IMG/VR virus record: IMGVR_UViG_3300029286_001043
Span: 1-28,227 of that record
From: a virus
Reading direction: 5' to 3' (one strand)
Length of the DNA: 28,227 nt
The notes under the pieces were generated by a model. It made no database searches. It was not told where the DNA came from and was given only the letters and a program-made list of their open reading frames with translations. The translations under genes were made by a program, and so were the position numbers. This document shows, piece by piece, positions 1 through 7,097 of the stretch (the stretch's first letter is position 1; every line of letters begins with the position of its first letter).

Positions 1-46
1 GATACGGAAACATTAAGATTGCTATTGCTAAAATAATTTTAATCAT
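1..46 (-). CDS. Start of a small hydrophobic protein, cut by window edge
   Basis: An ATG at 46 opens a frame that stays open to the window edge, giving 15 residues (MIKIILAIAILMFPY). They are almost entirely hydrophobic after one lysine, which looks like the start of a signal peptide or membrane anchor. A GAGAT purine stretch lies a suitable distance upstream, and the frame begins just after the stop of the preceding baseplate-like gene. An earlier ATG at 56 is followed at once by a stop and cannot be the gene. Function is unknown because only the N-terminus is visible. A holin, spanin or membrane-anchored protein would all fit. Confidence 0.45.
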   Translation of the reverse strand, partial: MIKIILAIAILMFPY

Positions 47-56
47 GTTATCTCAT

Positions 57-407
57 TTATGAACCTAATGGTATCCAATAAACAGACTTTGTTCCAATTG
101 CTCCTTCTATAATCGTATAAACATTACCATCGGCTGTCTTCATCTGACAGTCGTAATAGTACATACCGACTAAATCATTCATTTCAGAAGCTGGAATAGT
201 TAGTGTGTAAATACCCAATTCTGGGCTAGGAATACTTGTAATAGTTTTACTGATAACTGCATCACTATCCCCGTCACTCTTGTTCTTCTTTATAGTAAAG
301 AATAGAGTCCAACCGGTAATGTCAATTGCAACATTATCAGTATCCTCAAAAATAAACTGTTCACTGAATGTATCGCCCCTGTAAACTGTGAAATTGGTCT
401 CTTGCAT
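57..407 (-). CDS. BppU N-terminal-like baseplate/tail protein
   Basis: This 116-residue protein has the pattern of the N-terminal beta domain of baseplate upper proteins of Gram-positive siphophages (BppU_N, DUF2479). It opens with a YRGDTF motif near residue 9, followed by a DITGW motif near 29 and an FTIKK strand. Further on come a G-x-Y-T-L-T-I-P segment and a GMYYYD-x-Q strand near 82-88, then an acidic-glycine strand close to the C-terminus. The family is linked to attachment of receptor-binding parts to the baseplate. The start at 407 follows a GAGGG ribosome binding site inside the end of the preceding radical SAM gene, so the two genes are probably translated together. Its place after the enzymes embeds them in the tail/baseplate module. 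The assignment rests on motif resemblance. Confidence 0.55.
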   Translation of the reverse strand: MQETNFTVYRGDTFSEQFIFEDTDNVAIDITGWTLFFTIKKNKSDGDSDAVISKTITSIPSPELGIYTLTIPASEMNDLVGMYYYDCQMKTADGNVYTIIEGAIGTKSVYWIPLGS

Positions 408-408
408 A

Positions 409-1575
409 TTATCCCTCTTTTTCTTTAGTACTTATTAATAATGATAGTTTTAAAACATCTTCCTGAATGGATGCTACCTCTTCAGTCAAATCAGCCAAAA
501 CATGAGATAGAGCATCGAACTTTCTATCCTGAATATCATTTAACTCTGTAGGTAGATACTCCAAAGCTAAATAATTCTCGGCTTTACAGATATTACAATA
601 CTTCTTGATAGGTTCGTAAAGACTTCCATTTACTAAGTAATGGGTAATAATACAAGAATGACAAGTCTTTGCTGCTGGGCAATTGCCATAACACTTCGTT
701 TGATCCTTATCAATCTGTAAGAACATACCCCGTATTATAGGTTCCCCAGTAAGTAAATTACCCAACTTAAATATTCTATTGCTCGCGGCTCTATGGCAAG
801 GGTAAATCTCACCGTTAGGTAACACAGCGATGTAATCCCGACCTGCTCCACAAAAGGCTAAATCAGGTTCTATCTCGCCATTTAGGGTCTTTAAACACTT
901 GTCTACAAAGGCAATATTAATCAGCCGACCTCTCTTTAAAAGAAATCTGCGATAGTTGTAAACTAACTTCAATTGATTGGCATATGTATTTACAGAAGCA
1001 TCGTCCCAATCTGCTTCCATAACTGCATGATGCATTATGTTCCTTACTCCTAATGATATTATAAATTTAATGTTCTCATATAGCCTAGCCACAGATTTAG
1101 GAGTATAGGTCATACGTATATTCGTATCAGGAAATAACTTAAGGATACCTATAGTATTCTGGATTATCACATCAAAGTTACTACCTAATCTATACTGAAG
1201 TGTTGTATCTCTATCTCCATCTATACTTACCTGCATACGAAAACCTAATTCTTTATATCTTTTAAACATCTCCTCATCAAAATAGGTACCGTTAGTAGAG
1301 ATGTAAAATTTAACTTTATCTGCCCATAATATTTTAGCATACTCAGCTAGTTCTAATACTAATTGAGGGTACAATAAAGGCTCACCGCCAAAGAATGTCA
1401 AAGAGAAGCCTTCCGGATTGATCTCATGTAGTTTATCTAGTATCAATTTGCCGTCGGCAGAGGTCAATGTCATTGGCGATTGCTTGTGAAAACAATACAA
1501 ACATTTAAGATTGCATTCTTCAGTGATAAAAATATCAGCGCTGTTTAACGAATAATCCTCAACTAGTAAATTCAT
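409..1575 (-). CDS. Radical SAM/SPASM protein (third of three)
   Basis: A 388-residue radical SAM enzyme. The CxxxCxxC cluster motif is C21, C25 and C28, GGEP is at 63-66 and the canonical SIDG strand is at 117-120. A SPASM-type auxiliary cluster region follows: C242 and C260 in the expected C-x12-G-x4-C spacing, then C295, C299, C305, C308 and a late CxxC at 327/330. SPASM enzymes usually modify peptides or proteins, for example by thioether cross-linking or sulfatase maturation. About 55 residues after the last CxxC form a predicted helical tail not seen in the two neighbouring enzymes. A strong AAGGAG site precedes the start, and the frame overlaps the upstream enzyme gene by 17 bases. It is more divergent than the other two, so it may do a different step. 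The substrate is unknown; the Cys-rich protein upstream is the natural candidate. Confidence 0.9.
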   Translation of the reverse strand: MNLLVEDYSLNSADIFITEECNLKCLYCFHKQSPMTLTSADGKLILDKLHEINPEGFSLTFFGGEPLLYPQLVLELAEYAKILWADKVKFYISTNGTYFDEEMFKRYKELGFRMQVSIDGDRDTTLQYRLGSNFDVIIQNTIGILKLFPDTNIRMTYTPKSVARLYENIKFIISLGVRNIMHHAVMEADWDDASVNTYANQLKLVYNYRRFLLKRGRLINIAFVDKCLKTLNGEIEPDLAFCGAGRDYIAVLPNGEIYPCHRAASNRIFKLGNLLTGEPIIRGMFLQIDKDQTKCYGNCPAAKTCHSCIITHYLVNGSLYEPIKKYCNICKAENYLALEYLPTELNDIQDRKFDALSHVLADLTEEVASIQEDVLKLSLLISTKEKEG

Positions 1576-2584
1576 AGCTCTCCTTATATTTGTTGAACAT
1601 TCTTATTAATCCCTTATTCATACTACAAAAACCGGGGTATGGTTTGAAGTAACCACCAGTCTTTCGATAATTACCAGCTAAACATTTTGTATTTGGGCAA
1701 ATGTATCTAATATTACATCCTTTACAATACTTAAACATATACTCGTCTTTATTTGACTGTACCTGTTTCATTAAATCTAATTTATTCCAATCTATTCCTT
1801 TATAAATATCACCTAATTGATTATCTTTATTTGTATACCAACCATCACATTGCCAGATGCCGCCTTCTGGATCTATTGCTAATCGCTCTAATCCACATCC
1901 ACAAAACTTCCTTGTTTCATATGGACTACCACAACCACCGTTCCAAAAGGAACTCTGTAATACCTTGTAATCTAATCTAAACTCCTTTATTATCTCTAAA
2001 TATCCGGTAATGTATTTCTCTATCTCTTCAGGAGTAAAATCATAATGCTGTTTGTAGTAACAATTTATATTAATGAATCCTAAATTAGCCAGATATCTGT
2101 AATCCTCTACCATATTATCGTAGTTTGTTACTAGGAAATTTATGCTTCCTTGCTTCTCTAAAAATAACTTCTTGGTGAATGGTTGTGCTTCGACTTTATT
2201 ACATATGCTTCCGTACTTCTCATATGCATCCCCCATCGACCAAACTAAACGATAGTTGTTATTCTTAATCAAGTAGTTATATACATCTTCAGTTATCAAA
2301 GAACCATTTGTGTTCGAATGAAACATCACCTGTGGGTACTTTTCAATGGCATACTTAGTAACATCAAAATTTAAGAATGGCTCACCGCCCCACAAGAATA
2401 TGTAAAAATTAGGTGTTACTTTTAAATTACTATAGATGAACTTAATTGAATCTATAATAACTTCTTTAGACATACTCTGTTTGTTCCTGGAACCTTTACT
2501 GTAGCAGAAAGAACAATCTGAGTTACAATCATTAGTCAGGACTAAATAAACTGACTTGTACCTAGTTTGGCTTTGAGTATCCAT
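1559..2584 (-). CDS. Radical SAM/SPASM protein (second of three)
   Basis: A 341-residue radical SAM enzyme with C20, C24 and C27 as the CxxxCxxC motif and GGEP at 66-69. The usual SIDG strand reads SMGD (116-119). The SPASM region has C228 and C230, then C246, followed by C287, C290, C296, C301 and C320. It closely parallels the preceding enzyme: both share GGEP followed by L-N-F and a K-Y-A-[IV]-E-K-Y helix, an S-M-G segment followed by K/R-Y-G, and a C-terminal C-L-x-x-N-Y-R ... F-K-P-x-P-x-x-C segment. The two are probably paralogues from a duplication. The gene starts inside the end of the upstream enzyme gene (23-base overlap) with only a weak GGA site, which suggests translational coupling. 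Reaction and substrate are not determinable from sequence. Confidence 0.9.
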   Translation of the reverse strand: MDTQSQTRYKSVYLVLTNDCNSDCSFCYSKGSRNKQSMSKEVIIDSIKFIYSNLKVTPNFYIFLWGGEPFLNFDVTKYAIEKYPQVMFHSNTNGSLITEDVYNYLIKNNNYRLVWSMGDAYEKYGSICNKVEAQPFTKKLFLEKQGSINFLVTNYDNMVEDYRYLANLGFININCYYKQHYDFTPEEIEKYITGYLEIIKEFRLDYKVLQSSFWNGGCGSPYETRKFCGCGLERLAIDPEGGIWQCDGWYTNKDNQLGDIYKGIDWNKLDLMKQVQSNKDEYMFKYCKGCNIRYICPNTKCLAGNYRKTGGYFKPYPGFCSMNKGLIRMFNKYKESYEFTS

Positions 2585-3659
2585 ACTTGTCCAATATATA
2601 CGTATAAGTGGCTGATTCTATTGCTCTTAAGTTACACACTTCTGGAGTCGGTTTAAACAAATTATGGTTAAATCTGTAATTCTCACCTAAACAAAGGGCA
2701 TTAGTACATAACTCTTTATTTCCTAAAGGACAATCTGTGCAATACTTAGTAAGTTCGGTATTCCAGTTCGGGATGTCTTTGAATATTCTATCCTTATCAA
2801 TATCGGTATAAATCGTTCCAATCTTAAACTCCGGGTAAACTATAAAGTAATCACATGGAAAGATATTACCTTCCCAATCAACCGCTAGATAATGAAACCC
2901 AGAACCACAAAACAACCCTAATGGAACTGTGGGCAATCCTTGTCGTTTCCTTGCTATGTTACTTCTAAAGGCAGTATCTAACGTACTAGTAACATGCTTA
3001 TAGGAATATACAATATCGACTATCTTCTGAAATAATTTGATGTACTCGTCCTTATGCTCCATGGCATATTTGCTCTGTTTGGGAGCATTGAACCTTAGAT
3101 TCCTTATTCCAGTCTTGCATAGATATTCAACATCTTTAAGTGTACTTTCATCTATAGTCTCAACAACATAATGTACATCACCTTTAGTATGCTTAACTAA
3201 ATCGAGTATTGGCTGTACCGTTTCTGCCAACTTATCTCCATACCTAGTTTTCAAAGAACCCATACTAAAACTTACAACTAAATTGTTCTTGTGCTTAAAA
3301 CACCACTCTCTAATTTCAGGGTTCTCAAGAAGTATCAATCCGTTAGTCACTAACATAAATCTGTGCATTGAATACTTCTCTACTGCATACTTAACTGCTT
3401 CAAAGTTTAAGAGTGGTTCTCCTCCAAACAATACAAATAGTAGTTTCTGATCCTTAATCTTTTTAGACATAAAAACAATTGTATCGTCTAAAACCTTAGT
3501 TGACATCATTGTGTCTTTTCTGAAACCTTCTGGCTGATAACAATAAGAACAACTCAAATTGCAACCTTGTGAAAGTATCAAATTAACATTCACAAAATCA
3601 CGATGTAGATTATCCGATGTCAAATCTTGTAACTCTAAGGCCATGTGTACGGGTTGCAT
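2562..3659 (-). CDS. Radical SAM/SPASM protein (first of three)
   Basis: A 365-residue radical SAM enzyme. The iron-sulfur motif is C33, C37 and C40, GGEP is at 79-82, and the SIDG position reads SMGS (132-135). The SPASM region comprises C251 and C269 (C-x12-G-x4-C), then C307, C310, C318, C323 and C342. The Cys number and order fit a SPASM enzyme binding auxiliary 4Fe-4S clusters. The start at 3659 overlaps the end of the Cys-rich protein gene by 25 bases. No strong ribosome binding site is visible at M1 or at M6, so coupling to the upstream gene is likely and the exact start is uncertain. No PqqD/RRE-type recognition domain is recognisable at its N-terminus. Tight linkage suggests the upstream Cys-rich protein as substrate or partner (inference). 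Confidence 0.9.
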   Translation of the reverse strand: MQPVHMALELQDLTSDNLHRDFVNVNLILSQGCNLSCSYCYQPEGFRKDTMMSTKVLDDTIVFMSKKIKDQKLLFVLFGGEPLLNFEAVKYAVEKYSMHRFMLVTNGLILLENPEIREWCFKHKNNLVVSFSMGSLKTRYGDKLAETVQPILDLVKHTKGDVHYVVETIDESTLKDVEYLCKTGIRNLRFNAPKQSKYAMEHKDEYIKLFQKIVDIVYSYKHVTSTLDTAFRSNIARKRQGLPTVPLGLFCGSGFHYLAVDWEGNIFPCDYFIVYPEFKIGTIYTDIDKDRIFKDIPNWNTELTKYCTDCPLGNKELCTNALCLGENYRFNHNLFKPTPEVCNLRAIESATYTYILDKYGYSKPN

Positions 3660-4432
3660 TTACAGTTCCATGCTGAATGGTCATGGGCTCCTTGATACTC
3701 ACAAGTTCCCCAATTGGAACCTGGAGGTGTATAATTACACATATTCCATGGTACAGTATTGTCTCCAGGTGTTATCGTACCACCGAAAGAACAATCATTA
3801 CAACCACTTGGATAATTACACGTTCCAGTATAGACCTTATAAGGATAAGTTGTTGCTGAACTTAAGTTAATACTTGCGCATCGATAAGCATGAACAAAAT
3901 AATTACAACCACATCCTTGGTCGTCGTCACAAGCAACACTAGGTGTGTAGTATGTAAAATCAAAACCACAGTCCTGGCAATACTGACATTGTTCTGCTTC
4001 ACAAATACAAGAAGCCATCAAGGCCTGTAACGTGGATCTTAATTCGGATATATGAGAACCTTTTTGTTTAGTGTCATGTTCAGTAATTGTAGGGTCTGTC
4101 CAACTAATCGCTGCTGTACTATCTTGAGGACAATAGTAGGAATCTGCCGCACAATCTCCTTCTTTAATACCATCATCTATGGCCGCTCTTAGTTCATCTA
4201 TATGTATCTTCCTAATTTTAGTTGAACGAGCAGTAATTGTCGAATCTGTGAATGTTACGTTTGTAATACCACGCCGTGTCAATTCCGCGTTTACCGCCGT
4301 CCTTAACTCATCTATATGAACTTTCCTATGTTTAGTACCATGGGCAGTTAATGTTGGGTCAGTAAAGGCTATAGTGTTAGCAGCACATTGCTTCGGCGCG
4401 TTAGTATGTGGATTTCCGTATGTTTTAGCCAT
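3635..4432 (-). CDS. ELR-repeat, Cys-rich tail-tip protein; candidate substrate
   Basis: A 265-residue protein in two halves. Residues 23-141 hold three copies of a repeat beginning [FW]-T-D-[PS]-T-[LI]-T and ending H-I-x-E-L-R (about 23-55, 61-93 and 111-141). To my knowledge similar ELR-type repeats occur in some bacterial secreted or surface proteins. Residues 142-259 hold 16 of the 19 cysteines, several as C-N-Y or T-C-[NE]-Y, with many Tyr, Trp, Gly and Pro. No lysine follows 199 except K258. There is no signal peptide. A good AGGAG site precedes the start at 4432. It lies directly after two tail fibre/baseplate genes and overlaps the first of three radical SAM/SPASM genes. It may be a receptor-binding tip whose cysteines are cross-linked by those enzymes, or a zinc/disulfide-rich adhesin unrelated to them. 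Existence is secure; function is inferred. Confidence 0.8.
   Translation of the reverse strand: MAKTYGNPHTNAPKQCAANTIAFTDPTLTAHGTKHRKVHIDELRTAVNAELTRRGITNVTFTDSTITARSTKIRKIHIDELRAAIDDGIKEGDCAADSYYCPQDSTAAISWTDPTITEHDTKQKGSHISELRSTLQALMASCICEAEQCQYCQDCGFDFTYYTPSVACDDDQGCGCNYFVHAYRCASINLSSATTYPYKVYTGTCNYPSGCNDCSFGGTITPGDNTVPWNMCNYTPPGSNWGTCEYQGAHDHSAWNCKCNPYTWP
4010..4366 (-). repeat. Three-copy ELR-type protein repeat
   Basis: Coding repeat within the Cys-rich protein gene: three units of about 33 residues at roughly 4268-4366, 4154-4252 and 4010-4102. All keep T-D-x-T-x-T and H-I-x-E-L-R. Copies one and two are the closest (K-x-R-K-[VI]-H-I-D-E-L-R). Copy three is more diverged, and two cysteines lie in the linker before it. 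Confidence 0.8.
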
Positions 4433-4446
4433 TCTATTCTCCTATA

Positions 4447-5286
4447 TTAAGCACCGTATGTAACATCATCCCAGCTAGCTGTTGTACCATTTGATACCAA
4501 AGCATACCCGGATTTACCTGATTGTGCAGGAAGTAATCCAGTTAAGGTTACACCGCTAGTAACAAAACTACGTACATCTTTAATACTTGAAGCTGTTATT
4601 GTTGTTTGACCTACAGTTAAAGTAATTTCTGCTAATGTAACTAACCCACCATAACTAGGAGGAGTAGTTGCATTTAAAGTAGCAATTACTGCACCAGCAG
4701 CATTAACTTGTATAGCATAAACATTTGTTCCGGCCACAGGCGCGGCCATTAACGGTGTTAATTGATCTACAATATCATAATTTGCAGTTCCATAGTTAAC
4801 TCTACCCGCTCTTACCCTACAATACATACTTGCTGCAACTGTAGGTTCTACTTTTAAAAATAAATCCATTATTTGAGGATTTGATCTTAAAGTATAAACA
4901 AATCCTTGAAGTGTAGATCCAGAATAAGAACACACACCAACAATTAAATCATTAGCTTGAAGACTTCCTGCCGCTATACCTAATATTTCCATGTAATCAA
5001 CCGCCGCACTTCCAGTATATGTCCAGCGTAATACAACATACGTTAAAGTAGAACTTACAGTAACAGTAGCTGCAGTAGTTGTCCTAATTCTTTCCTGATG
5101 AGTTCCATCTGTTATTTCACAAGATAATGCAGATAAACTTACACTTACATCAGATACTTTAGTTAGATAACCACCAGAATAAATCCCGGTTTTTCTAACA
5201 TCTTTTCCTATTCTATTTACTATCGAAGAATCTACTGGGTCGAAGTAAGCTACTGTACGTTCCTGAACACCTATATCATTAGGCAT
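4447..5286 (-). CDS. Tail fibre or baseplate-attached adhesin
   Basis: A 279-residue beta-rich protein, high in Thr, Ser, Val and Ala. The C-terminal 35 residues carry a segment (LPAQSGKSG, then ALVSNGTTASWDD) of the kind often found in phage tail fibres and collar proteins, where it joins repeated fibre modules. Residues 75-130 read as alternating strands with aromatic and acidic positions. The first 40 residues (DIGVQERTVAYFDP) are polar and may be the attachment part. A strong AAGGAGG site precedes the start. It sits between a gpI-like baseplate protein and the Cys-rich protein, the usual place for host-recognition parts. No enzymatic motif is visible. A fibre role is likely, but which piece of the fibre it forms is unknown. 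Confidence 0.6.
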   Translation of the reverse strand: MPNDIGVQERTVAYFDPVDSSIVNRIGKDVRKTGIYSGGYLTKVSDVSVSLSALSCEITDGTHQERIRTTTAATVTVSSTLTYVVLRWTYTGSAAVDYMEILGIAAGSLQANDLIVGVCSYSGSTLQGFVYTLRSNPQIMDLFLKVEPTVAASMYCRVRAGRVNYGTANYDIVDQLTPLMAAPVAGTNVYAIQVNAAGAVIATLNATTPPSYGGLVTLAEITLTVGQTTITASSIKDVRSFVTSGVTLTGLLPAQSGKSGYALVSNGTTASWDDVTYGA

Positions 5287-5306
5287 TTTGTACCTCCTTA
5301 TTATTT

Positions 5307-6584
5307 TTATACATAAATTGTAAAAACTACTCTCAATGCGATTCCGGCTACTTTCGCTATACTCGGAAAAGTTGCTTCAGCTACCATTGTTGTTCCATCA
5401 TTTAAAAATAAACCTAATTCAGTAATACCAGCTTGAACCACAGTGGTATCAATATTTAATGTAAATTCTATTCGATCAGAATAAACAGTATATGTAACAC
5501 CACTACCTGATATTACTGGGGTTTCAAGTTGAATATCTGCCTCATTAGGAAGAGTATTAATTCGTCCGGTTCCTAATTGGTATTTAGTAATCCCATCCAA
5601 AAATGAAGTCTTAGTATAGTCAAAAAATGCGTGAGTAGGCTGAATTACCGCATTAGAATCAAAATATAAATCACTACTATCATCAAAGTATTTTCGAGTA
5701 AACTCCCAATCCCTATTTACACAAGCATTTACATTGCCCAGGCTGGTATAAACTTCGCCGCTTTCAGTAGTAATTGGATTTAAAAACATAGAATAATTAA
5801 CTACTACATTTACAGGACGAACCGACTCAACATATTCAGTTAAATCAGTCTTCATTCCGGCTATAAATAGATAATCATCAGAGGCGTCGCCGAATGACTT
5901 ATTAAGAACTATCTCTACACCGATATGTGGAGACTTATAATAAGAAGCAGACAACCCAACTGGATTTTCATTTTCATGTCCAGTAAACCATTCTTCTTGA
6001 GTAAAAGTAGCATAATCCGAAGTATACATATCCCAAATATTCAAATTAAATCCTAATACATACGCAATATGACTAAGAGAAGTATAAGTACCTTTCTCCT
6101 TATACCAATCTATAACTTGAATTAATTGTCTTCTCTTTTCATCTATAGTAGCAGTATCTGCTCTAATTATCTGATACCCGACCAGATCAGCTAGGTATTG
6201 AATATAATCCGTCCCAACATTATATTTATCTAATAACTTTTCTATATCATTTATATTTCCGATCCACGTCCCGGTTAAAATACCACATTCTTCTAAAAAC
6301 TCTTGAAGAACAGTGGAATCTCGGAACTTAAGTGGTACCAATTCCATTAAATCTACATATTTTGCATAGTTTTCACCCTCACTAAATACTGATGTGATAG
6401 TCAAATCTAAAACTTCAGCAGCAATATATTTTTCTTGAGCTAAAGTTATAGTAGCCGTACTAACAATCTGAATATTTCCTTCAGAATCAAAATTCAAATC
6501 GATAACATCGTCGAAATTTATCCCAGTACTTATGCCTTTACCTAATTCATCAAAATAAAGTTTATCAAATCTAAAAGTTGACAT
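5307..6584 (-). CDS. P2 gpI-like baseplate tail protein
   Basis: A 425-residue protein whose middle resembles phage tail protein I (P2 gpI, the functional counterpart of part of T4 gp7). Residues about 95-185 contain an L-x-x-x-x-x-x-G-x-D-Y-I-Q-Y-L-A-D-L-V-G-Y segment, then a helix with RRQLI and the turn KEKGTYTSL leading to AYVLGFN. That KxKGT turn is characteristic of the family. gpI proteins bridge the baseplate wedge and the tail fibres. The C-terminal 150 residues are beta-rich and may carry a fibre-docking domain. The gene follows two genes after a baseplate J-like gene, as gpJ-gpI pairs do in P2-like phages. The start lies one base past the upstream stop, with no close ribosome site, so coupling is likely. 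Confidence 0.65.
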   Translation of the reverse strand: MSTFRFDKLYFDELGKGISTGINFDDVIDLNFDSEGNIQIVSTATITLAQEKYIAAEVLDLTITSVFSEGENYAKYVDLMELVPLKFRDSTVLQEFLEECGILTGTWIGNINDIEKLLDKYNVGTDYIQYLADLVGYQIIRADTATIDEKRRQLIQVIDWYKEKGTYTSLSHIAYVLGFNLNIWDMYTSDYATFTQEEWFTGHENENPVGLSASYYKSPHIGVEIVLNKSFGDASDDYLFIAGMKTDLTEYVESVRPVNVVVNYSMFLNPITTESGEVYTSLGNVNACVNRDWEFTRKYFDDSSDLYFDSNAVIQPTHAFFDYTKTSFLDGITKYQLGTGRINTLPNEADIQLETPVISGSGVTYTVYSDRIEFTLNIDTTVVQAGITELGLFLNDGTTMVAEATFPSIAKVAGIALRVVFTIYV

Positions 6585-6585
6585 C

Positions 6586-7083
6586 TTATTGTAGTTTTAT
6601 CCTCATTTGAACTACCATCGAATCCCCAGATAAAATTGTCCTAGTCATAGCTAAATCTACAAATGCAATCAATTTACCTGAATTATCAGAAGTCGTTGCC
6701 AAATAGGCGGTAGTTACTGGACCTATATTTCCAGCGACCGCCGTAAATGTCAACTCTTTACTGACTATTCGATAATCTGTCGCATCTAATTCTTTAGTCG
6801 GAAATCCAACAGTCGACCGCTCTAATGTTTGAGCTGAATACCCATTTCCACTCATTTCATTCTGTATCGTAATCAGAGTATCCGTTTCGACTAATGTATC
6901 ATTGCAAAGACGAACATAGAATCCGGCGGGAGTATACGCTGCCTCGCCTCTGAAAAAACTCTCCAAAATAGATTCTTCCCCTTGATCAACGAGTGAATTT
7001 TTTTTGTCCATACCCCAAATTTCTTTACCGTCTCTAATATGTCTTATTGTCCACCACGAATCATAAAATTTGTGTCTGCCCAT
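6586..7083 (-). CDS. Small virion protein, probably baseplate/fibre linker
   Basis: A 165-residue protein between the baseplate J-like and gpI-like genes. It starts with basic and Trp-rich residues (GRHKFYDSWWTIRHIRDG), followed by a beta-rich body. The end (RTILSGDSMVVQMRIKL) resembles small phage virion proteins whose C-terminus reads L-x-G-D-x-L-x-V-x-[YF]-x-I-x-L. A strong AAGGAGG site precedes the start. No enzymatic motifs, cysteine pairs or membrane segments are present. From context it is a structural part of the baseplate or of fibre attachment; I cannot name the protein. Confidence 0.5.
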   Translation of the reverse strand: MGRHKFYDSWWTIRHIRDGKEIWGMDKKNSLVDQGEESILESFFRGEAAYTPAGFYVRLCNDTLVETDTLITIQNEMSGNGYSAQTLERSTVGFPTKELDATDYRIVSKELTFTAVAGNIGPVTTAYLATTSDNSGKLIAFVDLAMTRTILSGDSMVVQMRIKLQ

Positions 7084-7097
7084 TAAATCCTCCTTAA

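Noticed and set aside
3559-3870. Plus-strand Cys-containing frame over the radical SAM/Cys-rich junction
   Set aside because: It overlaps two well-supported minus-strand genes and has no ribosome site.
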